Positions 1 through 7,145 of a stretch of 22,666 nt of DNA are shown piece by piece. The stretch is taken from the NCBI GenBank assembly GCA_946887025.1, contig CAMPJY010000022.1, positions 1-22,666 of the forward strand, given 5' to 3'. The position numbers and the translations under genes are program-made. Numbering within the stretch: the first letter of the stretch is position 1; the number at the start of each line of letters is the position of its first letter. This DNA is from an uncultured Salinimicrobium sp. Lineage in GTDB: Bacteria; Bacteroidota; Bacteroidia; Flavobacteriales; Flavobacteriaceae. Below the pieces are notes generated by a model. That model made no database searches. It worked only from the letters and a program-made list of their open reading frames with translations, and had not been told where the DNA came from.

Positions 1-63
1 TCTGATGAAGACTCCTTTTATGATCGAAGAGAGTTCGATCGCCGAAACTGGCGAAGACGATAA
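1..63 (+). CDS. Possible C-terminal end of a gene cut by the window edge
   Basis: The forward frame from base 1 stays open and stops at TAA 61-63, just before a terminator hairpin, so it could be the tail of a rightward gene. It would end in an Arg-rich stretch (...DRRNWRRR). A second forward frame, open from base 2 to a TAA at 107-109, has codon use more like the neighbouring genes and a Glu/Asp/Lys-rich tail, but it would have to read through the terminator stem. I cannot decide between them or name a family. Confidence 0.3.
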   Translation, partial: SDEDSFYDRREFDRRNWRRR

Positions 64-99
64 AAAAAAGGGAGGTGAAATCACCTCCCCTTTTTTTTT
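62..99. terminator. Bidirectional rho-independent terminator
   Basis: A 9-bp GC-rich stem (GGGAGGTGA at 70-78 pairs with TCACCTCCC at 81-89) is preceded by eight A (62-69) and followed by nine T (91-99). It would end transcription from either side. It sits between a presumed rightward gene off the left edge and the leftward dehydrogenase operon, as expected for a convergent pair. Confidence 0.8.
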
Positions 100-114
100 C
101 AACTACTAACCTAA

Positions 115-149
115 CACTTTAAAAAGACCTGTCAGGTTTTTTTAAAGTG
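115..149 (-). terminator. Long A/T-flanked hairpin overlapping the stop of the small-subunit gene
   Basis: Bases 115-131 and 133-149 form a 17-bp inverted repeat around a single T, with one imperfect position (a G/T pair). The core is ACCTG/CAGGT and the outer arms are A/T-rich and end in CACTTT/AAAGTG. The right arm includes the stop codon of the leftward gene (TAA, complement of 142-144). It probably terminates the GMC operon, with the hairpin at 62-99 as backup. The T-run lies inside the stem, so it is not a textbook terminator. Confidence 0.5.
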
Positions 150-786
150 ACATGGCTCTTCCATTCCCCAGTTCCTCCACGGGGGCACAGGGAATATATT
201 CCCCTGGAATAGGATCATACCACAATACATTTTCTCCAATCTCCTCACTGGTCTTCCAGGACCAGATACCAAGATCCCTTACATTTTTCAAATAAGAAAA
301 CGCATCGCCATCAGGATTCAGGTCTTCCTTAGGGTCCTGATCCATGGGGTCCTGGGTTTCTGTATTCCTCTTGATAAAAAGTTCCTGTTCTTCCGGAGTT
401 GCTTTGAGATATTTTGCAACAATAGCCTCATATTCTTCCTTGGTTCCTTCTCCCACCTCTTTATCAAATTCTCTTTCGAAAGCCCTGGAAAAAGCAACTG
501 CACCCCTGTTGAATTCCTCCTTGCGTTCCTTTGGAACGATCTGGTGCATATATGAATCTATAAAATGAGCCAGATTCAGATCTCTGGCACCAGGGGTATC
601 AGTGGTTGGAATTATTATATCCAGGATTTCCGTTAGTGCAAAACCATCGCCCGCACTTAGAAAGCTTGGTTTCCAATCGTATTGGGGCTCGTTGACGCAA
701 CTCTGTAATAGACTTAGAGTCGATGGGCCAACAACTAAAAATCCGGCGCCAAGTCCTAAATTCTTTAATACCTGTCTCCTATCCAT
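142..786 (-). CDS. Gluconate 2-dehydrogenase subunit 3 family protein (Tat lipoprotein, small subunit of GMC dehydrogenase)
   Basis: This 214-residue protein starts MDRRQVLKNLG, a twin-arginine signal (R3-R4), followed by a hydrophobic stretch and a lipobox-like LLQSC with Cys30. It is therefore probably exported folded by Tat and lipid-anchored. The rest matches the gluconate 2-dehydrogenase subunit 3 family in length and style, including helical segments around LTEILDIIIPTTDTPGA and a C-terminal GIWSWKTSEEIG...WYDP. In known flavin dehydrogenases of this type, the small subunit carries the Tat signal and takes the signal-less catalytic subunit across the membrane with it. The gene is 12 bp downstream of the GMC dehydrogenase gene on the same strand, which fits that partnership. 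The family call is fairly secure; the anchoring is inferred from the signal. Confidence 0.85.
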   Translation of the reverse strand: MDRRQVLKNLGLGAGFLVVGPSTLSLLQSCVNEPQYDWKPSFLSAGDGFALTEILDIIIPTTDTPGARDLNLAHFIDSYMHQIVPKERKEEFNRGAVAFSRAFEREFDKEVGEGTKEEYEAIVAKYLKATPEEQELFIKRNTETQDPMDQDPKEDLNPDGDAFSYLKNVRDLGIWSWKTSEEIGENVLWYDPIPGEYIPCAPVEELGNGRAMSL

Positions 787-798
787 TTCTGTTGTTTT

Positions 799-2499
799 TT
801 AAGCGTTAGATTTTTTAAAGTTCTTAGATGCGTGGTCTGCGGCTCTTGCCGTCATGGCCATATAAGTCAGGGACGGGTTCTGGCATCCGGACGAGGCCAT
901 AAAGGAACCATCGGTGACATATACATTCGGCACCTCATGAACCTGATTATTGCCATTTAGGATGGATGTTTTTGGGTCCCTTCCCATTCTGGCAGTTCCC
1001 ATTTCGTGTATTCCCAATCCGGGAGCTCCGAGTCGGTCATACCCATTTATATCCCTGAAACCAGCTTTCTCCAGCATCGCCGCTGCTTGCTCTACCATAT
1101 CTTTCCTCATCTGCAGCTCGTTCTCTTTGAATTCGGCATCAAAAGTCACGGTAGGCAGCCCCCAGTCATCCAGCTTGTCGTAGTCCAGGGTCATTTTGTT
1201 CTCGTGGTACGGAAGTGTTTCCCCAAAGCCCATTAAGCCCATGGTCCAGCCTCCCGGCTCGATAATTGCCTCTTTAAGGTCTTTTCCGTAGGCGGCTTCA
1301 GCTATGCTTGTGGACCAGTCACCCCGTCCGGCACCTCCCTGATAACCGTATCCACGGGTGAAACTAAGATTTTCATCCCCGTTGATATTTCGGAAACGTG
1401 GAAGATAGATTCCGTTCGGCTTTCTTCCTTTGTAGTACATATCTTCATAACCATCCACCTTGGCCTGAGCCCCTGCCTGGAAATGGTGATCCATGACATT
1501 ACGGCCAAGTTCCCCACTGTCATTCCCCATTCCGTCCGGGAAACGATCCGATTTCGATTGCATCAGGATACTTGTAGATGCAACTGCGGAAGCACAAAGG
1601 AAGATCACATTGGCTTTGTACTCCATTGTTTCCTTAGTTTCCGTATCTATGACTTTTACGCCTGTGGCTCTTTTAGTTTCAGGATCGTATATCACCTCAC
1701 TTACAATGGAATTTGGTCTGAGGGTCATGTTTCCGGTGCGTTCGGCTGCAGGAAGGGTTGAAGAGTTACTGCTGAAATAGGCTCCAAAAGGACAGCCTCT
1801 TATACATCTGTTCCTGAACTGACAGGAGGTTCTTCCTTCAAATTTCTTATCTCCGGTAATATGAGCTACACGGCCGGGAGTCAGTACCCTGCCCTCAAAA
1901 TTCTCCTCCATGCTCTTTCTCAAATGATCTTCAACACAGTTGAGTTCCATGGGCGGAAGGAAATTCCCATCCGGCAGCTGAGACAGCCCCAAACGTTCCC
2001 CACTTACCCCAATATAGGATTCCACATAATCATACCAGGGTGCAATATCCTTATACCTGATTGGCCAGTCTACCCCATGCCCGTCTTTTTGATTGGCTGT
2101 AAAATCCAGGTCGCTCAGCCGGTAACTATGGCGGCCCCACATCAGCGATCTTCCTCCTACGTGGTACCCCCGCATCCAGTCGAACCTCTTTACCTCGTTA
2201 TAAGGGTGCTTTAAATCATTGACGAACCAGTGACGGCTGCTTTCATTGATTGTGTAGCCTGTTCGAGCCTGCTTATGTTGCTTTGCAATTTCTTCCGGAG
2301 GCAGCTGTCCCTTGAATTTATAATCCCAGGGATCATCGTTCATGGTGGGATAATCCTTGATATGATTAACCATTCGGCCCCTCTCAAGCACCAAAGTCTT
2401 AAATCCTTTTTCAGTCAGTTCTTTTGCGGCCCAGCCACCGCTGATCCCAGTTCCAACGACAATGGCATCGAAGGAATCATTTTGGTAAAATGTACTCAC
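799..2499 (-). CDS. GMC-family FAD-dependent sugar dehydrogenase (catalytic subunit)
   Basis: This 566-residue flavoprotein has an N-terminal FAD-binding Rossmann motif (VVGTGISGG, about 14-22). The C-terminal GMC domain carries the catalytic His498 (GIHEMGTARMG) and Asn541 (CQNPSLTYMAMTARAA). It has no signal peptide, so export would depend on the Tat signal of the small subunit encoded 12 bp downstream. Three cysteines at 226, 232 and 236 (CQFRNRC, then CPFGA) resemble the Cys region of iron-sulfur-containing FAD-glucose dehydrogenases. The likely role is oxidation of a sugar or glycoside, possibly at C3 as in glucoside 3-dehydrogenases, passing electrons to the respiratory chain. The start is GTG (complement of 2497-2499), directly before the conserved N-terminus. 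No cytochrome c subunit gene is adjacent. The substrate is inferred only from the neighbours. Confidence 0.9.
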   Translation of the reverse strand: MSTFYQNDSFDAIVVGTGISGGWAAKELTEKGFKTLVLERGRMVNHIKDYPTMNDDPWDYKFKGQLPPEEIAKQHKQARTGYTINESSRHWFVNDLKHPYNEVKRFDWMRGYHVGGRSLMWGRHSYRLSDLDFTANQKDGHGVDWPIRYKDIAPWYDYVESYIGVSGERLGLSQLPDGNFLPPMELNCVEDHLRKSMEENFEGRVLTPGRVAHITGDKKFEGRTSCQFRNRCIRGCPFGAYFSSNSSTLPAAERTGNMTLRPNSIVSEVIYDPETKRATGVKVIDTETKETMEYKANVIFLCASAVASTSILMQSKSDRFPDGMGNDSGELGRNVMDHHFQAGAQAKVDGYEDMYYKGRKPNGIYLPRFRNINGDENLSFTRGYGYQGGAGRGDWSTSIAEAAYGKDLKEAIIEPGGWTMGLMGFGETLPYHENKMTLDYDKLDDWGLPTVTFDAEFKENELQMRKDMVEQAAAMLEKAGFRDINGYDRLGAPGLGIHEMGTARMGRDPKTSILNGNNQVHEVPNVYVTDGSFMASSGCQNPSLTYMAMTARAADHASKNFKKSNA

Positions 2500-2537
2500 A
2501 AGTGTTTTTGTTTAATGTTCTAGTTGATGGTAATTCC

Positions 2538-2570
2538 CAAATATATAAATTTAAGATTATTTTTAGGCAA
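2538..2570 (-). promoter_or_regulatory. Predicted Bacteroidota promoter for the GMC dehydrogenase operon
   Basis: On the minus strand TTG (complement of 2568-2570) is followed by a 22-base spacer and TATATTTG (complement of 2538-2545), a full match to the flavobacterial pattern TTG-N17-23-TAnnTTTG. Transcription would start roughly 30 bases before the GTG start. A short inverted repeat, TTAGGC (2563-2568) and GCCTAA (2583-2588), overlaps the -33 region and could be an operator serving both divergent operons. Confidence 0.6.
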
Positions 2571-2636
2571 CTTTAAAAAAAAGCCTAATTTTAAACTTCT
2601 GAAATTTTTAATTAATACTAACCAAAAAACAATTTA

Positions 2637-3635
2637 ATGTTCCGAACCCGACTCCCCCACCTTTTTGCTGCCCTATTCCTGGCTACATCCATTCTCTCAT
2701 GTAAAGAATCCAAAAAATCAGAATCCGAAGTTCCTGTTGCTGAAGCACAAAATGAAGCTAAGGACCCCTTTTTTAAAATTTCACTAGCCCAATGGTCCCT
2801 GAACGAACCCATCTTTGCGGGTGAACTCGATCCTATGGATTTTGCAGAGAAAGCAAGCGAAATGGGCTTTGAAGGCATTGAATACGTCAGCGGTTTCTAT
2901 GCAGAAAAATTCAAAAATGCCGAAGATCCTGAAGCTGCCATGCAGGCGGTCCTGGATACCCTGAAGGCAAAGAGTGAAGATTTCAACGTAAGAAACGTCC
3001 TTATAATGGTGGATGGCGAAGGTGATCTTGCCTCTAATGATGAGGCAAAACGTGATCAGGCTATCGAGAACCATAAGAAATGGGTGGATGCCGCACAATT
3101 TCTGGGCTGCCATTCCATTAGAGTAAATCTGTTTGGAAGCGATGAGCCTGAAGAATGGAAAGCAAATTCAGTGGCCGGATTAACAAAGTTATCCGAATAT
3201 GCAGCTACCAAAGGAATAAACGTACTAGTCGAAAATCACGGCTCCTTTTCCTCCAATGCTGAAATGTTAGTAGACGTGATGGAAGAAGTGAACCTTCCCA
3301 ACTGCGGGACTCTTCCGGATTTCGGGAATTTCTGCATAAAGAGAGAGGGAGGAAAACAATGGGAAGCCTCCTGTACCGAAGAATATCCCAAATATCAGGG
3401 CGTAGAGGAAATGATGCCCTTTGCTAAGGCAGTAAGTGCAAAGTCCTACGATTTTAATGAAGAAGGACAGGAAACCACCATTGATTATGGAAAGATGCTG
3501 CAAATTGTCAAGGATGCAGGCTATACCGGTTTTGTTGGGATTGAATATGAAGGCAGCAGACTTTCCCCCGAGGAAGGCATCATGGCCACCAAACAACTTC
3601 TTATAGAAGAAGGTAGTAAACTTAATCAGGAATAA
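2637..3635 (+). CDS. Lipoprotein TIM-barrel sugar isomerase/epimerase-like protein
   Basis: The 332-residue product begins with a type II signal peptide, lipobox SILSC with Cys22, so it should be a membrane lipoprotein facing the periplasm or cell surface. After an acidic linker (23-44) comes an AP-endonuclease-2/xylose-isomerase-like TIM barrel (ISLAQWSL at about 48, GIEYV at 80-84). Likely active-site residues are Glu199 (VLVENHG), Asp228 (LPDFGNF) and Glu303 (GIEYEG). At the usual metal-binding His the sequence reads AVSAKSYDF, so Ser267 seems to replace it. It is the first gene of a five-gene rightward set, divergent from the GMC operon, and is 18 bases ahead of the permease gene. It may act on keto-sugars or keto-glycosides made by the dehydrogenase. 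The family is secure; the reaction is not. Confidence 0.85.
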   Translation: MFRTRLPHLFAALFLATSILSCKESKKSESEVPVAEAQNEAKDPFFKISLAQWSLNEPIFAGELDPMDFAEKASEMGFEGIEYVSGFYAEKFKNAEDPEAAMQAVLDTLKAKSEDFNVRNVLIMVDGEGDLASNDEAKRDQAIENHKKWVDAAQFLGCHSIRVNLFGSDEPEEWKANSVAGLTKLSEYAATKGINVLVENHGSFSSNAEMLVDVMEEVNLPNCGTLPDFGNFCIKREGGKQWEASCTEEYPKYQGVEEMMPFAKAVSAKSYDFNEEGQETTIDYGKMLQIVKDAGYTGFVGIEYEGSRLSPEEGIMATKQLLIEEGSKLNQE

Positions 3636-3653
3636 ACAATTTCAAATTATACC

Positions 3654-4892
3654 ATGAAAAGTATTACTCGTTTTCAGCTCTCCTTAATGATGTTTCTCGA
3701 ATTCTTCATCTGGGGAGGTTGGTTTGTAAGCCTTGGCACCTATTTAGGGATTAACCTCGAGGCTTCCGGAACCGAAATAGCCTCAGCTTTCTCCACCCAG
3801 TCCTGGGGCGCTATTATTGCCCCTTTCATCATCGGACTCATCGCCGACCGCTATTTTAACGCGGAAAAGATCCTCGGTATCCTCCACCTGATAGGAGCCG
3901 TCCTGATGTATTTTATGTACCAGAGTGAAGATTTCGCTACCTTTTATCCCTTAGTACTGGTTTATATGATCCTTTACATGCCAACGCTGGCCCTGGTCAA
4001 TGCCGTTTCCTTCAACCAGATGAAGGATCCCGCCAAGGAATTCTCCTTCATCAGGGTTTTTGGAACCATCGGATGGATCGTTGCAGGCCTGGTGATAAGC
4101 TATGTTTTCTTCTGGGATTCACCCGAAGCCCGACAGGAAGGAATGCTGCAGAATACCTTCCTGATGGTGGCCATAGCTTCCGCAGTACTGGGGATCTTCA
4201 GCTTCACCCTTCCAAAGACCCCTCCAACGGTCGACAAAAACCGGAAAGTGAGCTACAAAGAGTTGCTGGGACTGGACGCTTTAGGTCTGCTGAAGGACAG
4301 GAATTTCCTGATGTTCTTCCTGGCCTCCATCCTTATTTGTATTCCGTTGGCATTCTATTATCAAAACGCCAATCCTTTTTTATCTGAAATAGGGACCGAA
4401 AATCCAACTGGGCTGATGACCATTGGCCAGGTTTCCGAAGCGCTCTTCCTGCTGCTGCTGCCCTACTTCTTCAAGAAGTTCGGATTTAAAATGACCATTC
4501 TGGCAGGAATGCTTGCCTGGACGGTTCGTTACCTGCTGTTCGCTTACGGCGACACCGGGGAGCAAATGTATATGCTGATCATCGGAATTGCCTTGCACGG
4601 AATCTGTTACGATTTCTTCTTTGTGTCAGGACAGATCTATACCAACTACAAAGCAGGGGAACGTTTCCGCAGCTCAGCTCAGGGACTTATTACCCTGGCA
4701 ACCTACGGAGTAGGAATGCTGATCGGGTTTTATGTTGCCGGACTCATCACTGATGCATATATTGTACAGGAAAACCTACACGACTGGAAGTCCATCTGGG
4801 TCTTCCCTGCATTATTTGCTCTTGCGGTCCTGGTGCTCTTCACCATCTTCTTCAAAAATGAAAAAGTGGATAAAGACAGTATAGAAATTTAA
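3654..4892 (+). CDS. MFS sugar/nucleoside permease (NupG-like, nucleoside:H+ symporter family)
   Basis: This 412-residue polytopic protein has about 12 predicted membrane helices and starts MKSITRFQLSLMMFLEFFIWGGWFVSL in sense, with the Gly-rich first helix typical of the nucleoside:H+ symporter branch of the major facilitator superfamily. Other MFS features are the cytoplasmic loop GLIADRYFNAEK after helix 2, a long central loop (around 190-215) and a hydrophilic C-terminus. In Bacteroidota such NupG-like permeases often lie beside Gfo/Idh/MocA and TIM-barrel isomerase genes, where a sugar rather than a nucleoside is the probable substrate. Here it probably imports the keto-sugar released outside. 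It lies 19 bases before the oxidoreductase gene, in the same operon. The fold is secure; the substrate is inferred. Confidence 0.85.
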   Translation: MKSITRFQLSLMMFLEFFIWGGWFVSLGTYLGINLEASGTEIASAFSTQSWGAIIAPFIIGLIADRYFNAEKILGILHLIGAVLMYFMYQSEDFATFYPLVLVYMILYMPTLALVNAVSFNQMKDPAKEFSFIRVFGTIGWIVAGLVISYVFFWDSPEARQEGMLQNTFLMVAIASAVLGIFSFTLPKTPPTVDKNRKVSYKELLGLDALGLLKDRNFLMFFLASILICIPLAFYYQNANPFLSEIGTENPTGLMTIGQVSEALFLLLLPYFFKKFGFKMTILAGMLAWTVRYLLFAYGDTGEQMYMLIIGIALHGICYDFFFVSGQIYTNYKAGERFRSSAQGLITLATYGVGMLIGFYVAGLITDAYIVQENLHDWKSIWVFPALFALAVLVLFTIFFKNEKVDKDSIEI

Positions 4893-4911
4893 AAACAAGC
4901 AGAAAATAATT

Positions 4912-6051
4912 ATGAGCAAAAAAATTAAACTGGGCATACTGGGAGGCGGAGGAGATTCCCTCATCGGGATCCTTCACCGGGTAGCCTCCTCCATGTATGA
5001 CCAGTATGAACTGATAGGAGGTGTATTTAATCCCGATAAGGAAGAAAGCATAAAGTTCGCCAAGGAGATCGGTATCGGAACAGACCATATTTACAAGGAC
5101 CTGGACGAACTCATAGCCGAGGAAAATAAACTTCCGGAGGCGGAACGCATGCAGGTTATTTCCGTTCTTACTCCCAACTTCCTCCATTTCCCAATGGCCA
5201 AAAAGCTGCTGGAAAATGGCTTTCATGTGATCTGTGAAAAACCCATGACCACCACCTACGAGGAGGCGAAGATACTTGCGGAGACCCAGAAAAAAACCAA
5301 CAGCATTTTTGCGGTAACCTACACCTATACCGGCTATCCCATGGTAAGGCAGATGCGGGAAATGATCCATAATGGGGAACTTGGAAAGATCCAGAAGATC
5401 GACGTACAATATTACCAGGGATGGATAAACCCAATCATCCACGACAAGGAAAAGCGCTCCAATACCTGGAGGCTGAACCCCGAAAAATCAGGTATCAGTT
5501 GCTGTGTTGGGGATATCGGAACCCATGGGTTTGACATGATTGAATTCGTTACAGGACTTGAGGTAAAAGAGATTCTTGCAGACCTGAACCACCTGTATGC
5601 TGACAATGTGATGGATATAGATGGTACCATTTTATTGCGCTTCTCTGAATACGTGAAAGGGGTCCTCAGGACCAGCCAGATCGCTACCGGGGAAGAAAAC
5701 AACTTTCAGGTAAGCATTTATGGCGACAAGGCGGGAATTAAATGGGAGCAGGAGAATCCGAATTACCTATATCTGCTACAGGATGGAGAACCATTGAGAG
5801 TGCTGAAACCGGGACATGCCTACAACAGTGAATTCTCCCTCGATGGTACCAAACTGCCTCCCGGACATCCCGAAGGTATTTTTGATTCCATGGGAAATAT
5901 TTACCGTGGTGTCGCAAGAGCCATTAAAGGAGAGGATTATCATCCGGGAGAATTCCCGACTATCCGGGATGGATTGCGTGGCATGAACCTGATTGAAAAG
6001 GCTGTAGCCTCGCATTCTCAAGGGAATGTATGGGTAAGCCTGGATGAGTAA
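4912..6051 (+). CDS. Gfo/Idh/MocA family NAD(P)-dependent oxidoreductase
   Basis: The 379-residue protein has an N-terminal Rossmann fold with a glycine-rich loop (GILGGGGDS, 8-16), the hallmark EKP motif (CEKPM, Glu109-Lys110-Pro111) and a C-terminal alpha/beta domain with GDIGTHGFD (Asp201, His205), where family members place catalytic and substrate-binding residues. There is no signal peptide, so it is cytosolic. Family members oxidise or reduce sugar hydroxyl/keto groups, including the 3-position of glycosides and inositols. In this cluster it probably reduces or rearranges an imported keto-sugar. It lies 19 bases after the permease and 20 bases before the second TIM-barrel gene. Its specific substrate cannot be read from the sequence. 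Confidence 0.9.
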   Translation: MSKKIKLGILGGGGDSLIGILHRVASSMYDQYELIGGVFNPDKEESIKFAKEIGIGTDHIYKDLDELIAEENKLPEAERMQVISVLTPNFLHFPMAKKLLENGFHVICEKPMTTTYEEAKILAETQKKTNSIFAVTYTYTGYPMVRQMREMIHNGELGKIQKIDVQYYQGWINPIIHDKEKRSNTWRLNPEKSGISCCVGDIGTHGFDMIEFVTGLEVKEILADLNHLYADNVMDIDGTILLRFSEYVKGVLRTSQIATGEENNFQVSIYGDKAGIKWEQENPNYLYLLQDGEPLRVLKPGHAYNSEFSLDGTKLPPGHPEGIFDSMGNIYRGVARAIKGEDYHPGEFPTIRDGLRGMNLIEKAVASHSQGNVWVSLDE

Positions 6052-6071
6052 AATTCAAAATAATCAACAGC

Positions 6072-7136
6072 ATGAAACAAATGAGCACCATAAAAGGTCC
6101 CGGAGTCTTTCTGGCCCAGTTCATGGACAGCAAGCCGCCGTTCAACACGCTTGACGGGCTCTGTAAATGGGCATCAGACCTTGGATATAAAGGGATTCAG
6201 GTCCCTACCACCGAAGCGGCCCTGATAGATCTGGAAAAGGCTGCGAAAAGCAAGACCTATTGTGATGAACTTAAAGGCAAAATAGAATCCTACGGCCTGG
6301 TGATCACAGAACTCAGCACCCACCTTCAGGGACAGCTGGTTGCTGTGCATCCTGCCTACGATCTGCTCTTTGATAATTTTGCACCAGAGGACTGCAAGAA
6401 TAATCCTAAAAAACGAACTGAGTGGGCCATCAATCAGCTAAAGGCTGCTGCAAAGGCAAGCAGGAACCTTGGCCTTGATGTACATGGCACTTTCAGCGGA
6501 TCCCTGCTCTGGCACACCATGCACCCCTGGCCCCAGCGCCCGGATGGTCTGGTCGAATTAGGGTTTAAAGAACTGGCTGAGCGCTGGCTGCCCATTCTGA
6601 ATGAATTTGACGCACAGGGAGTCGACGTATGTTACGAGATCCATCCGGGGGAAGATCTCCACGATGGAGTGACCTTTGAACGTTTCCTGAAGGCTACCAA
6701 CAACCACAAGAGGGTGAATATTTTGTACGACCCAAGCCACTTCGTTTTACAGCAGCTGGATTACCTGGAGTATATAGACCATTATCATGACTATATCAAA
6801 ATGTTCCATGTGAAGGACGCCGAATTTAATCCTACCGGAAAAAAAGGCAGCTTCGGGGGATACGAGGACTGGATAAATCGCGCCGGAAGGTATCGTTCCC
6901 CCGGGGACGGACAGGTGGATTTCAAGAACATCTTCTCCAAACTCACCGAATACGGCTGCGATGTCTGGGCGGTGATGGAATGGGAATGCTGTATCAAGTC
7001 CCCTGAACAGGGAGCCAGGGAAGGGGCGCCATTCATTAAAAAACATATCATTGAAGCTACCCAAAAACGTTTTGACGATTTTGCAGGAGCCGAAATTGAT
7101 GAAGAAAAACTGAAGAGAATTTTAGGAACCAACTAA
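6072..7136 (+). CDS. Cytosolic TIM-barrel sugar phosphate isomerase/epimerase
   Basis: This 354-residue protein has no signal peptide and belongs to the AP-endonuclease-2/xylose-isomerase-like TIM-barrel group. All four expected metal ligands are visible: Glu189 (CYEIHPGE), Asp220 (LYDPSHF), His246 (MFHVKDAEF) and Glu303 (VMEWE). It is therefore a likely active, metal-dependent isomerase or epimerase, unlike the lipoprotein paralogue earlier in the operon. Two nearby start codons are possible (6072 and 6081); the first is taken. It lies 20 bases after the Gfo/Idh/MocA gene and 9 bases before the DUF1080 gene. The pair of cytosolic enzymes probably converts the imported keto-sugar into a metabolisable hexose. 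The exact reaction is inferred. Confidence 0.9.
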   Translation: MKQMSTIKGPGVFLAQFMDSKPPFNTLDGLCKWASDLGYKGIQVPTTEAALIDLEKAAKSKTYCDELKGKIESYGLVITELSTHLQGQLVAVHPAYDLLFDNFAPEDCKNNPKKRTEWAINQLKAAAKASRNLGLDVHGTFSGSLLWHTMHPWPQRPDGLVELGFKELAERWLPILNEFDAQGVDVCYEIHPGEDLHDGVTFERFLKATNNHKRVNILYDPSHFVLQQLDYLEYIDHYHDYIKMFHVKDAEFNPTGKKGSFGGYEDWINRAGRYRSPGDGQVDFKNIFSKLTEYGCDVWAVMEWECCIKSPEQGAREGAPFIKKHIIEATQKRFDDFAGAEIDEEKLKRILGTN

Positions 7137-7145
7137 TCCATAAAT

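Noticed and set aside
4852..5442. A 196-codon minus-strand open frame
   Set aside because: It lies antisense to the Gfo/Idh/MocA gene, has no recognisable motif, and its composition follows from the sense codons.
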